Origin: Cloeon dipterum
Lineage: Eukaryota; Arthropoda; Insecta; Ephemeroptera; Baetidae
Length of the DNA: 64,000 nt
Assembly: GCF_949628265.1 (NCBI RefSeq)
Contig: NC_088788.1
Span: forward strand, 33,280,335 to 33,344,334
Reading direction: 5' to 3'
Shown here one piece after another: positions 38,601-50,600 of the stretch; position 1 is the first letter of the stretch; the number at the start of each line of letters is the position of its first letter. Both the position numbers and the translations under genes were made by a program. The notes beneath the pieces were generated by a model. It saw only the letters and a program-made list of their open reading frames with translations. It was not told the DNA's origin and searched no databases.

Positions 38601-41600
38601 CAAACTTACGAGGGTTGGGGCGTCTCGCCAACTAGAGTTTTCGTTGAATGTAGATTTCTATCAGTCAACTTTTTTGGCTCTCGAATAACTAATTTTGGAG
38701 AATATGTTTGGTCACCATACTTCGTTTGCTTCATTTCTTTCATATCGACTGATAAACAATCAGAACCGATGAAAATGGCAGCAAATAAATATCCAGATGA
38801 TCTACAAGATTCCAGCTTCTCTTGGTTCTCCTCTGTATACTTTATTTTCGGTGCGAAAAATTATTATTTAGTTATGTATTGACCAAATCAAATGGAAAGG
38901 AATTTACCTCCGTCATCATCAATAAAATACCAGACATGCGGCACATCATTCGGCAAATCAAGCGTGTTTCCAGGTGTCGTGGCGAGCTCAGCTTCTTTAA
39001 TTGATTGAGAACTAACGGAGGCGATCAAACTCTTGATCTTGCTTTTAGCAAAGTCAGAAAGGGCGGCAGGGCTAGAATACAAGGTGTCTTTTTTAGGATC
39101 AAACTGCCTATATGGTTTCTTGTTTCCGGACATGGCAAACCAAGATTTAGGTATGATACCTGAAGTTTATGTCGTACAATATCCCATCTCGAGAGAATGT
39201 GCATCTTTCAATACTGTATTGAAATCTGCTTTCAAGTAGCTCTTGCAGGTTATCCTCGAATTTCTGCCAATCTAGGACGCAAAAATTAACCAACCAAAAT
39301 TACTAGAAATAACACGAACGTTAAACTAATTTATTTAGCAAACAACACAGCTATTTCTTTTTGTTTCTTAGTTTAGTGCGGCCAGAAATTGCTTTTTAAA
39401 GTATATTAGTAATCCGTTTAAACCTTTCTTTGATATTTATGTTCTTTTATATTAATTGGCTGTTAATAAATCAGTTGAATTATTTTTTTTACAAACCAAC
39501 GCATCATAATGCAAAAAGGTTCTTCTCTATTAAATGCCTACTTCCTTTATTATTTAAACATTGCCACTTTTGCTGCGGCGTTTTTTTTGGCCGGTGAAAC
39601 TGGAATTATCGGTGCGCTTGTCATTGACGTCGTCGTTGAAGGTGACGGTGATTTGTTCGCTGGCTTTGCTTCTACTTTCTGGGTCGGTGGTACAGGCAAT
39701 CTAGTTGAATTAGATTTTTGAAGAGCAACTTGCTTTATTTGTCAGCTGCTAAGGTGTTGTCTTTCTATTCTTAACCTTTTCGCGAGTCACTCTTCTAACT
39801 TTTGAAGTGTCCCTTTGATTTATTTGCAGCATGCGCTCAAAATCGATCATGTATTTTTAATTTTTTTACGTCAAATGACATCTTTTTTTGCTTGGATTTG
39901 TATGCTGCCTCCAATTTATGTTGAATGCTCGCGTCATATGGGTACAAATCTGTGAGATAAAACATTTCAGTTAATAAACAAATCAATCATATCGCAAATC
40001 ATAAATGGATAAAATTCAGCACTATCAAAAAAGTCTTACTCTCTCTTAAGCCACTGTAGCTCCAAATTTTTTGGAGGCGCTGACGTTCCCTTCTGAAACA
40101 AGTAACTTCATTTACTGATGAAATGAAGAAGTATTTTTGAAACAATTTCAATAATTTAGATTGTCTCTACATATAGGATCCTTTGTGGAAGTTTCCAGAT
40201 GTTTTCTCAAACGGTAAAAATGGTTTCATTATTTCCTTATTTTTGTAATTTTTGCTCAGCGTTTGAGTAGCTTTCATGTTTTCATGCACACTTCAGAGTC
40301 TTATTTGAGCCAAATACTAATAAATGAGAAATCAAAGAAATAAAATATATTGAGGAAACCGGTATAAACAAGGTTAAAAGAAATGTGAATATTCACTTTT
40401 CACTTTCAAATGCCTTGCATGTTTAAGGCCAAAAAGAATTGATCAAACAGGGTGTACAACTATTGGTTTAAATTAATTTGTATGGTGAAAATATATACTA
40501 ACTTTCGTTTGGGAGGACGAGGGATAGCCACTGTAGCTCATGCTGCTCGCGGAACAGACTGCTAGCGAAAAGTCTTGGTGCAGAATGTCTATCCGTTCGT
40601 TGCGTATGCTCTAATTATATATTTGCGAGTAGACTTTTCAAAGTCTTAATATAAGTAGAGAGTCTTTGATATATTCGTTTAAAAAAATTAAAGTTTATAG
40701 AAGTGCGAATGTTGAAATTACCAGCTTCATTTTCATGGCAAAAAGACCATACAAATTTTTGTCTTTAACCAATTATCAAAAAAGGTGCATTATTTATATT
40801 TCAATTTTTTTTAATAATCTCAAAAAATAGCTGAAAACCCATTAAAAATCATGCGGGATAACCAGTTTTTATAAAATTTAAATTCATGCCAGAGTGCATT
40901 GTATTTGACGCAAATCATAAATTGAATTTATTTTTTAATTGTTCAACATATAATTAAAGGGCCCAAACCACAAAAGAAAGTTTTCTCACACCAAATATGT
41001 ATCACTGTAATAATCAATAAATCACTCTGAGCAATACCACTCGATTTACGACTTACTGGAATAAGAGCTTTCAAAATAGAGCTAGACTGTTTAATTGCAC
41101 TCTTTGCACTATAAAAAGCCAGCACCAAAAAGCGGAGGGCATCAGTTTAGCTCCTCCAGCCGAACAGTCCGCAACAATGAACGCCAAGGTAGAGTTTTAC
41201 AGCGCACCCTTCTGCAATCAAATTCACGCTTTCAAAATCCAGATCGTCGTCTTCCTGGCCGTGGTGGCCGTCGCCGTCTGCTCCCCCGCCGAGGAGACAA
41301 CCAAAGACAAGCGCGCCCTCGTCGGTCTTGCTTACCCCGGCGCCGCCGTCGCCGCTCCCCTGGCCTACCCGTACGGAGCAGCCCTCCACCCATACAGCGC
41401 CTACCCTTACAACACCTACCCTTACGCTAACCTTGCCTACCCATACGCCGGTCTGTCTCGACTTCCTCTGATCAACAGCTACGCGACTGCCACCACCATT
41501 CTCGGCTAGATATTCAAGTCTACTGTAAATGTCGTCCGTTTGTAAATGAATATATAGAATAAATTACGATGAGAATTAATTTGAATTTTTATAGATGTTT

Positions 41601-44600
41601 ATTCTCAGTTACATACAATATACATATATATCAATAAGACAAGTCAGAAGTAAAAAAATTGAGAAAAGGCACCATGCCTGGCAACCAACTTGATAAAACC
41701 TTGCAATGTTGGAATGGGCCCAAACTAGACGCTCAAGACTTTAAAAATTTGCGAACATATACGCACTGCAAAGCGATGGGAACTGAACTGTTGAACAAGA
41801 TTCAATTCTATGTGGCATTTCATAGATTTAATTAAATTAATTTCATTCTAGGAAAATATTCAGGGCGTAATAAATTTCATAATGCATAAATTAGGCTACG
41901 TTTCTTTATTTGTCATACAGAAAATTCAAAACAGTCATTTATAAGTGATACAATTAAGCAGAAAATATCAAAGTCAGCATTTGCATTTTATCTATAATAC
42001 CGTCTTAAAACCTAAATAAAAAGTAGCAAGAACAATTTTTTTAATCAACAATGTGTTTAATATAAGAAATTTCTAAATTCTAGGCAGCAAAAGTGTGTTA
42101 AAGAACCATATTGCATACAAACGTGCACATTATAAACACAGGGGAACAATTATTTCTGATGAAAATGCGGTTAACATGTACACTAATCGAAATCTGCCTC
42201 ATAGTCCATACCCTCAATTGGGTCAATTTTTCCAGGATCCATGCATGGTGCGTAATAAACCCATCATGGTAGTAAATAATGGTTTGAGAAAACTAATAAA
42301 AGTTCTGTACTTTCTTTGTAGGACCATTTCGTTTTAGGAGAAGTTTTCGCAAAGGATTTTTCTTTTTAGTTCTGATTTGACGAATTAAGATCACGGGGAG
42401 AAGGAGTCCAACTTGAAAGCAGCAGGTTCACGAAAAACTTTCGCCTCTGTTTTGTCCCATATTAAAGTTTGTTTCATTTCTTTAAAATTGACTGTGTAGC
42501 TATCAAAGTTAATTTGGATTACAGTTTTCTCTTTCCCTTCGATGTAACAGCTTTCCAGTTGCTTTTGATGATTTTTGTCGTACTTTGTTTTAGCTAAATT
42601 TATAAAGAAGGAATAAATTCAATGCAAAATAAAATGTTAAAATTTCCTTACCTCTGTAAGCGTCCTCATAATACCAAACGTAAGAGGGTTGGGGCGTCTC
42701 GCCAACAAGAGTTTTCGTTGAATGTAGATCTCTATCAGTCAACTTTTTTGGCTCTCGAATAACTAATTTTGGAGAATATGTTTGGTCACCATACTTCGTT
42801 TGCTTCATTTCTTTCATGTCGACTGATAAACAATCAGAACCGATGAAAATGGCAGCAAATAAATATCCAGATGATCTATAAGATTCCAGCTTCTTTTGGT
42901 TGTACTCTGCATACTCTATTTTCGCTGCCAAATATTATTATTTAGGTAATATTGACCAAACCAAGTGGATAGGAATTTACCTCCGTCATCATCAATATAA
43001 TACCAGACGTGCGGCGCATCATCCGGCAAATCAACCGTGTTTCCAGGTGGCGTGGCGGGCCTGGCTTCTTCAATTGAGGGAGAACTGGAAGAGGTGAACA
43101 CGCTCTTGATTTTGCTTTTAGCAGAGTCATATAGGGCAACAGCGCTATTAATAAAGGTGTCATTTTTAGGTTCGATCCTCTTGATGTCTCTTGTTTCCGG
43201 ATACGGCAAACGCGATGTTTGGGTCTTATTTGTGAAGTTAATGTCGTACAAATTCCCATCGCGAGAGAAAGTGTATGTTTCATCGATATTGTCTTGAAAT
43301 CTGCTTTCAAGCAGCACTTGCAGGTTATCCTCGAATTTCTGCCAATCTAGAATACAAAAAATTAATTTAATATAATTATTTCAAGAAAAAAACGAACGTT
43401 AAAATTATTTAGCGCTGCACAAAACAGCCCCATATTTATATCTGTTTCTTAGCTCCGTGCAGTGAGAAATTGTTTTTACAGTATTTTAGTTATTTATTTC
43501 CTCTTAACCTTTCTTCGTTATTCATGTGTGTTCTTTAAAAATAGTTTGCTGTTAACAAGTATCAATTAAAATATTTTTTTTCACAAACGAACAAAACATA
43601 ATGCAAAAATTATCTTCCTAGTGAAATGCTTACCTCCTTTATTATCTAGCCATTGCCACTTTGGCTGCGGCGTTTTTTGGTCCGATGTAAGTGGAACTAT
43701 CGGTGGCTTCATTGTCGTCGTCGTTGAAGGTGACGGTGATTTGTTCGCTGGCTTTGCTTCTACTTTCTGGGTCGGTGGTACAAGCAAACTAGTTGACTTA
43801 GATACTAGAGGAGCAGTTTGCTTATTCGTCGGCTGCCGAGGTGTTGTTTTCTTAACCTTTTCGCGAGTCACTCTTCTAACTTTTGAAGTGTCCCTTTGAT
43901 TTATCTGCAGCATTTGCTTAAAATCGATCATGTATGTTTCATTTTTTACGTCAAATGACATCTTTTTTTGCTTGGATTTGTATGCTGCCTCCAACTTCTC
44001 TTGCATGCTCGCGTCATATGGGTACGAATCTGCGAGATGAAACAGTTCAGTTAATAAACAACGAATCGTATCGCAACTCATATTAAAAGATAAAAAGCAC
44101 TATCAAAAAAGTCTTACTCCCACTGAAGCCAGTGTAGCTCCATATCACATTTTTTGGAGGCGGTGACGTCCCCTTCTGAAACAATTCATTGTATTTACCA
44201 ATAAAATGACGAAATATTTTGGAAACAATTTCAATTATTTAAATTATGTCCGCACAGGAACTTGTGTGGACGTTTCCAGATATTTTCTCAAATGATGAAA
44301 ATTGCGCAGCGTTTGAGTAGTTTTTATGTTTTTATACACACTATAGAGTCATTTGAGCCAATCATTAATAAATGAGAGAACAAAGAAACAATATATGGGT
44401 TGAGGAAACTAGTATATTGCAATATTATGGTTAAAATTAAAACATGGTTAGAAGAGATTGTTATTTTAACTTTTTTCATTTTAAAATGTTTTTTACATGT
44501 TTAAGACCAAAATGAATTTGTAAAAAGTGGGTTTAATATTAGTTTGTAGGGTGAAAGAAAATATATACTCACTTTCGTTTGGGAAGACCAGGGATAGCCA

Positions 44601-47600
44601 CTGTAGCTCATATATGCTGCTCGCGGGACACACTGCTAGCGAAAAGTCTTGTTGCAGAATGTCTAACCGTTCGTTGCGTATGCTCTCATTATATCTTGGC
44701 GCTTAGACTTTTCAAAGTCTAATATTAGTAGAAAGTCTATGGAATGTTCGCTTGAAAAACACATTTAAGCTGGTAGAAGTGCTAATGTTGAAATTACTAA
44801 CTTAAATTTCATGGCAAAAACTTTTTGTCTTTAAAAATCTATCCAAAGCTTAAACAATTTATATTTCAAAATTAATTTTTAAATAAATTATATTTGCGTG
44901 TTTGTCTTGTAAATGCTGAGATTTAAATTGACGAGATATTTAATTTTCATTTACCAAAACTCAAAAACGAAATTTTTAGTAACCATTTTAGGAATTAAAT
45001 TATTTGACTCTACTAAATGCGAGTTTACTTAAAGGAATGAAATTAGTAATCTTTTTTCATTGTACTGTGCCTTAAAAATGCTTTTATTTAATTAAAAAAT
45101 TGACAATAGCCAAAACAGAAAATTTACAGGGATACATAAATAGTCGAGGGGATGGACGCGATGGCAGTGATGCGGGGTAGGCGCTTAGCCGAGGTAGGCG
45201 GCGGGCCTGGTGGTGGCGACTAGGGGGCTGGCGTATGCGGGGGTAGCGTATGCAGGGGTGGCGAGGGCAGCGGCTCCCCAAGGCGCGAGAGGAGCGACGG
45301 CAGGGGCCCAGGGCGACGCCAGCCTAGAGGGCAGAGCGGTGTACGGGTTGTAGCCCAGGCCGTTGAGGCCGTAAGGGTTGTAGCTGGTGTAGGGGTTGTA
45401 AGCGTTGTAGGGATAGCCGAGGGCGCCAGGGTAGCCGAAGCCGAAGAGGTCGCGCTTCTGCTGCTTGCCGTCCTCCATAGCGGCGGCGGCCAGGGCGACC
45501 AGCGCCAGAAAAACAACAACCTGTTTAAGATTTAAAGGGTTATTTTGTGTCCTTTTCGCAGGAGTAAAATTTTAATAAATGTATTTTGTGTTGGAAATTC
45601 TTTGATTTTTTTAGAGAAAAATTTAAAAAGCTAATATGTGTTAATTTTAAAATTTAAAATTTATGATTCAGTTTAGACGAAAATTAATTTTATCTTTGGA
45701 CTCTCTCTTTTCATTGAAATTTTTTTCATTAAATAAGTAAATAAAAAATGTTTCCGTTGTGCAGATGTTTAGAAATTTTGTATTAAACACTGAAACATAC
45801 CTTTGCGTTCATGGTGGTAGCTGACTTGATGATTATCCGTCTGCTGCTAGACTGATGGTCTAACAACAAGTTCGGAAGCTTTTTATACGCGAAAAAGTCT
45901 CGATCGTGTCTGCCCGAAATCGTGAACGCGTGGCAGCAGCCCCAACAATTCTCATGACTGAATTTTATTACGGTGTATCATTAGTTTATGATGGAGGACG
46001 CAACTACGCCGCCGATCAATGATTTTCTAACTGAAACCCATATTGAGCGAGCATTCGGTGCTCGCGGGGCAGTGTAGAAAAGCGAGATTGCGCCACTCCG
46101 TGTGCGAGTGTTGCGGGGAAGCGCGCGACTCGTGCGAAATTTATTAGTGTATCCGTGTGTTCCACCGCAGAAGCAATAATATATAATTCCTAGAGAAAAT
46201 ACACGCTGCGTTTTACCTTGTTTCTCTTCAAGGCTGATCAGGTTTTACAAAATAATCTCCGAAGGCGGATTCTCTTTTTGCAGACATTGAGAAGTGCTGC
46301 TCGTTTCCCGCACGAACATGCAAATTGTGCGGAGAGCGGAAAGTGAAACGACATATATAGAGAAGGTTTGCGGCTCCGTCGTGTTTTGGCTCCGAGTTAA
46401 ACTGATTAAGCGCCTAGTTAAAAATTCGGCCTGATTAGCATTCGCATCACGAGATATCGTGGATGCCTTGTTAATGTAAATAAATTGTCTTTCGAAACGC
46501 GGTCTTGTGTCATTACTATTAAACATATACTCTCAAAACTGTGCTTTTCATGCAGGATATAATTTACAGTTGTTAATTATTTTAGCACGAATTTATATTT
46601 AATCTGTTACGTCTAGTAGCCAAATAATTTCACCCTTCTAAAAGCTCCTACCTTCGATTTGATTTACAGACGATGGAAACTCTTCCGACACCACGAACAA
46701 TAACAACAATAACTGCAACAACAACCGCGATGGTCAAGTTCCTGAAAGTATCAAGAAACGATCTTCAAAGCTAGATGCCGACACCTTTTTCCAAGAGGCG
46801 ATGGCGACCCCCGCGGACTGCGGATCTCCCATGGAGCTGCCACCGTGGTTCGACCTTGAGAAATTTCAAAGGTACAATACACGTGACACGCGCGATTTTA
46901 AGGTTAAGTCTTTTTAGAAATTTAAAGTGGTTTGTGCGAAATGATTGACTCACAAAAATGGTCAAATGTTTTCTTTTTTTTTAAATTTCCACTAAAATTT
47001 TATTGAACTTGAATTTATTGGGAAGACATCATGTGTAAAATCCAGCATGTTAACTAATTTTTCAATCAAATTATAGATATTATATCTGATAATAACTATA
47101 AGCATTTTTTCACTCTTAAACTTCTTGTCAAAACCTCTTCCTTTGTGGCTCAATAACTTCAAGACAATCTAAATATCTATAATCAACGACCCTTTTTACA
47201 ACAATTTTTGCGACCACTCTAATCTTCCATTGCCGCATTTTATACCTTATTAGTTGCCACATTTATAAAAAAAGGTTTTGATAGATTAAATAATTTTTGA
47301 CATTGCAGGGGTCAGGATTTCATGAAGCGGAACATTTTCACCTTTCTCTACACAAAACTTTCGGGCCTGGTGTGTCTGCTCGCGGTGCCGAGCATCCTCA
47401 GGGTATTGTGCTTTACGTCGCAATCAGGAGAGCCGTGCTCTGCGTTCAATAGATACTTCTCCACCCTGAGCCACATGATGGAGTGGTACAACGGAGACCT
47501 GCTCGAGCCGGGATCTAAGTAAATATTCGCAACCCTTTTAGTTAGAAATATAATAATTAAAAATTAACTCGCAGGGCCTATGAGTCACTGAAGCTGATCC

Positions 47601-50600
47601 GCAGCAGACACGCAGCAGCGGCCAAACGGTCGCGCAAAGCCGGACTCGGTCTAATGTCGCAGTTTGACATGATCGTCACGCAGTTCGGCTTTATGGGTTT
47701 CGCCATCCTGCATCCCAACTTTTTCGCCCTGCACAGAGAGAAGCGCGAGGCCTGGGAAGGTGTCACTCACTTCTGGAGAACCGTTGGCTATCTGCTCGGG
47801 ATCGATGACAGGTGAGCAGCATGCACAGACCAAACACTCTTGGCGCCTGTTCAACTCCTATACGAACTATGGCGCGGCATAAATTACGCTTGTTATAGAA
47901 CGTGATTTAGTAGACGAACGCATTGTCAGGTTCAAAGTGCGTGCCCAACACACGTCCGGCTATATAAATCAAAGGAAATGGACAAGGAGTGCCAGTCAAT
48001 TGTACATGATAGAATGATCGCGCGATGTGTGTCATTCTTTGATCATTTTTTTAATATGCAATTTATACTTTTTTAATTTTTATTTCACTGTATAAAAATT
48101 TTCAAACCAATTTTCACCTCCCCTTAAAAATTGTATCCAAAGCAGACAACGATAAATATGATGGAAACATTAATTGAAACGTTTTTCCGGCATAATTAGG
48201 CCAAACTTGTTATAGTAGTTAAAAACCACTGAGTGCCAATCAGTTCTAGAGGAAATAAAATAAATTAAAATTGAATAAAAAGGAAATAAATGAAGTTCAT
48301 ACATCAACGTGGAAGAATTCCGTTTTGCAATTACTATTGGTATACAATGAAGGCGATTAAATTGCAATGAGATACTAAAATTCAAGTTCAGAGAAAAAAT
48401 CATTTATTAGCCTGAAATCTTAGTTCCAAATGACATTTTTGTCTAATTTCAATTTTTGTTTAAATCAAGCTCTCGCATACATAAGATTGAATCGTCTGGC
48501 AGTCCAAGTCGTACCACTTTCCCCCGTCAGTCTTCGCACTTCAAATTTTAATTATTATAATAATTTTATTTAATATATTAAATAAATCAAAATAAATGTC
48601 TGCACAAGATTACGCACATCACTATCACGCATTGCTCGACTGTTGGAGCTTGTGGTTGTAATGGGGCCCACCAGGAATAGGTGTCGTTTGCGCCGTTGAT
48701 CCACACGTACTTCTGGTCAGCTCTCCCGAGGTTGTCCTTCCCAATCCAAATCCATGCTCCGGAATTGTCTTTACGCCATAATTTAAGAAAAAGGTGCATC
48801 GAGTCTTTTGGATCGAAATATTGTTACATGTTTGGTCCAAAAATTGCATCCCGCATGTCCGTTCCAATTCAGTTTCGAAAATGATCAAATCCATTCCCTT
48901 GCTTTGACATTCTTTTCTCGAGTCGGCGTATGAGGCCTGTTGAGCGGTTTCAACTTTACAAACAAAAATTAATGAACTTAATTTGCTTACTAATTTCGTT
49001 CCAATAGAGTATCTCGAAGAAGGATAATCTGAAGAATACATAATTTAATCAATAGTTTTTTTTTTAAATAATTATTTTTTGTTTGACACTCGATTAAACG
49101 TCATTTTTTAAAATGATACCAGCACATGTAGGTATCCGGCTTGTGGTTGCAGTTGTTGTAGTAGTGGTCCTCATGGTAGTGGTTGTTGTAGTTGGTGCGG
49201 TGGTTGTAGTTGTTGTCGTAGTAGTCTTCGTGGTAGTAGTTGTGGGTGGTGTGGTGGTGGTGGTAGTTGTTCTAGAGGTTGATGTTGTTGCAGCAGCAGT
49301 TGTTGTAATAGTCTTGGTTGTTGTTGTTGTGGCACGTGGTGTTGTTGAAGTGGACGTTGATGTTACTTTTTCAGAGGTAGGAAATAGTGGTGTGGTAATT
49401 AAGGTGGTTGTGGTTGTTGTAGCGGTGGTTGGTGATTTTGTGGTGGTGCTTGTTGTGGTTGTTGACGTCATCGTCGTGGAGAGGAGAGCTGTCGAAGTTA
49501 CCACAGATTCAGTGGCTGCTTCTGTTTCTGCTGGAAATTAAAAATAATTGATGTAAGCTGCAGGAAAATTCTGTATTTAATAATATCCCTCAAACTACAC
49601 ACAAAAACCCCATTATTTTATACCTTTTGGCAGCGTAGATGAAATATAATTTTCTATTGGTAACTCCGCAGCAGTAGTTATCTCTTCGCTTGCAGCTACG
49701 AGTAATAATTTTTGTAAATTTTCCATTTTTGTTTCTGTCTGGGACGAAATTCTGTGGGCTTACCTGTTATTAGGGTTGCGGATATTTTTTTCACTGTTAA
49801 GGTTTATCTTTTTGTAAGGCAAACTAAAAAATGTAAGTGCACAACCTGTTGAATCTGATGCGTTCACTATTGTAGGAAGAGTTGTTTTTGCCACTTTATT
49901 AGGGAGAGAACATTTGGTGTTTCCACAACATTTTATAATTGTCTGAAGTTTTTTCTGACGGAGGTCCACAAACAGTTTTTTATTCACATTTGTTAGCTGC
50001 ATTAGTGCTTGCATTGAGCCTTTAAATAATTTGATAAATTACTTTGTATTTCTTAAAAAAATCGGAGAAGCGTACTTTTAAAAAAAACCGCACGTGATAT
50101 TAAAGGCTCCTGAATTGAACTTTTGTCGTTATGTACTTTGAAGTTTGAAATCTTTTGTTGGCATTCAATTATCAGTAATCAGCAAGAATTTGATTTCAAT
50201 TTAACAAGGAGTTTTTCTCAACAATCTGTCCCAAAGTCCCAAAACAGTTTGCTTTAATTATAAAACGGAGAAAAAGCTCAATTCAGTTGGGCCTTTAATT
50301 AAAACTTGTTCCCAGGAATCCCAGAATGAAAGGTAAAACTAAATTATTTTGGTTCAGATGATAATAAATTAATTTGAAAGTTAAATGTAATGTTCTAAAA
50401 AAATACCAGAGTGAATGAAAGTTGTAAAAAAATGTATTGATTTTTACCACACTAGAAATTATCTTTTTAAAATCTAAACATTGAAATAATGATTTTTTTT
50501 AAATCAGCTAGGAGAATACGTCTCTTCTAGTTCGTACTATTTTTATGTTCAAAATGTTGACGGTGCAACTGATCGTAGTTTTTTTTTCATAAATTCCAGT

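Larger units (their letters stand above)
36974..40810. repeat. Tandem duplication unit 1 (~3.8 kb)
   Basis: Starts at AAAAATAGCTGAAAACCCAT and matches 40821-44880 along its length: the upstream region, the YP-peptide gene, spacer with CAGGGCGTAATAAATTTCAT, the multi-WWE gene and its promoter. Indels make the copies unequal. In this unit the WWE gene is broken. Confidence 0.85.
40821..44880. repeat. Tandem duplication unit 2 (~4.1 kb)
   Basis: Second copy of 36974-40810. The match runs from the AAAAATAGCTG block to the promoter region of the WWE gene (AGACTTTTCAAAGTCT at about 44707, compare 40631). It contains a stretch at about 41580-41850 with no counterpart in unit 1. The genes here are intact. 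Confidence 0.85.

Noticed and set aside
48804-48826. 23-nt intron that would repair the lectin frame
   Set aside because: GT...AG ends are present, but animal introns this short are not known; a frameshift is more likely.
49113-49541. Plus-strand poly-Val ORF of 142 aa
   Set aside because: Complement of the Thr-codon repeat of the minus-strand lectin gene; pure low complexity with no splice or start support.
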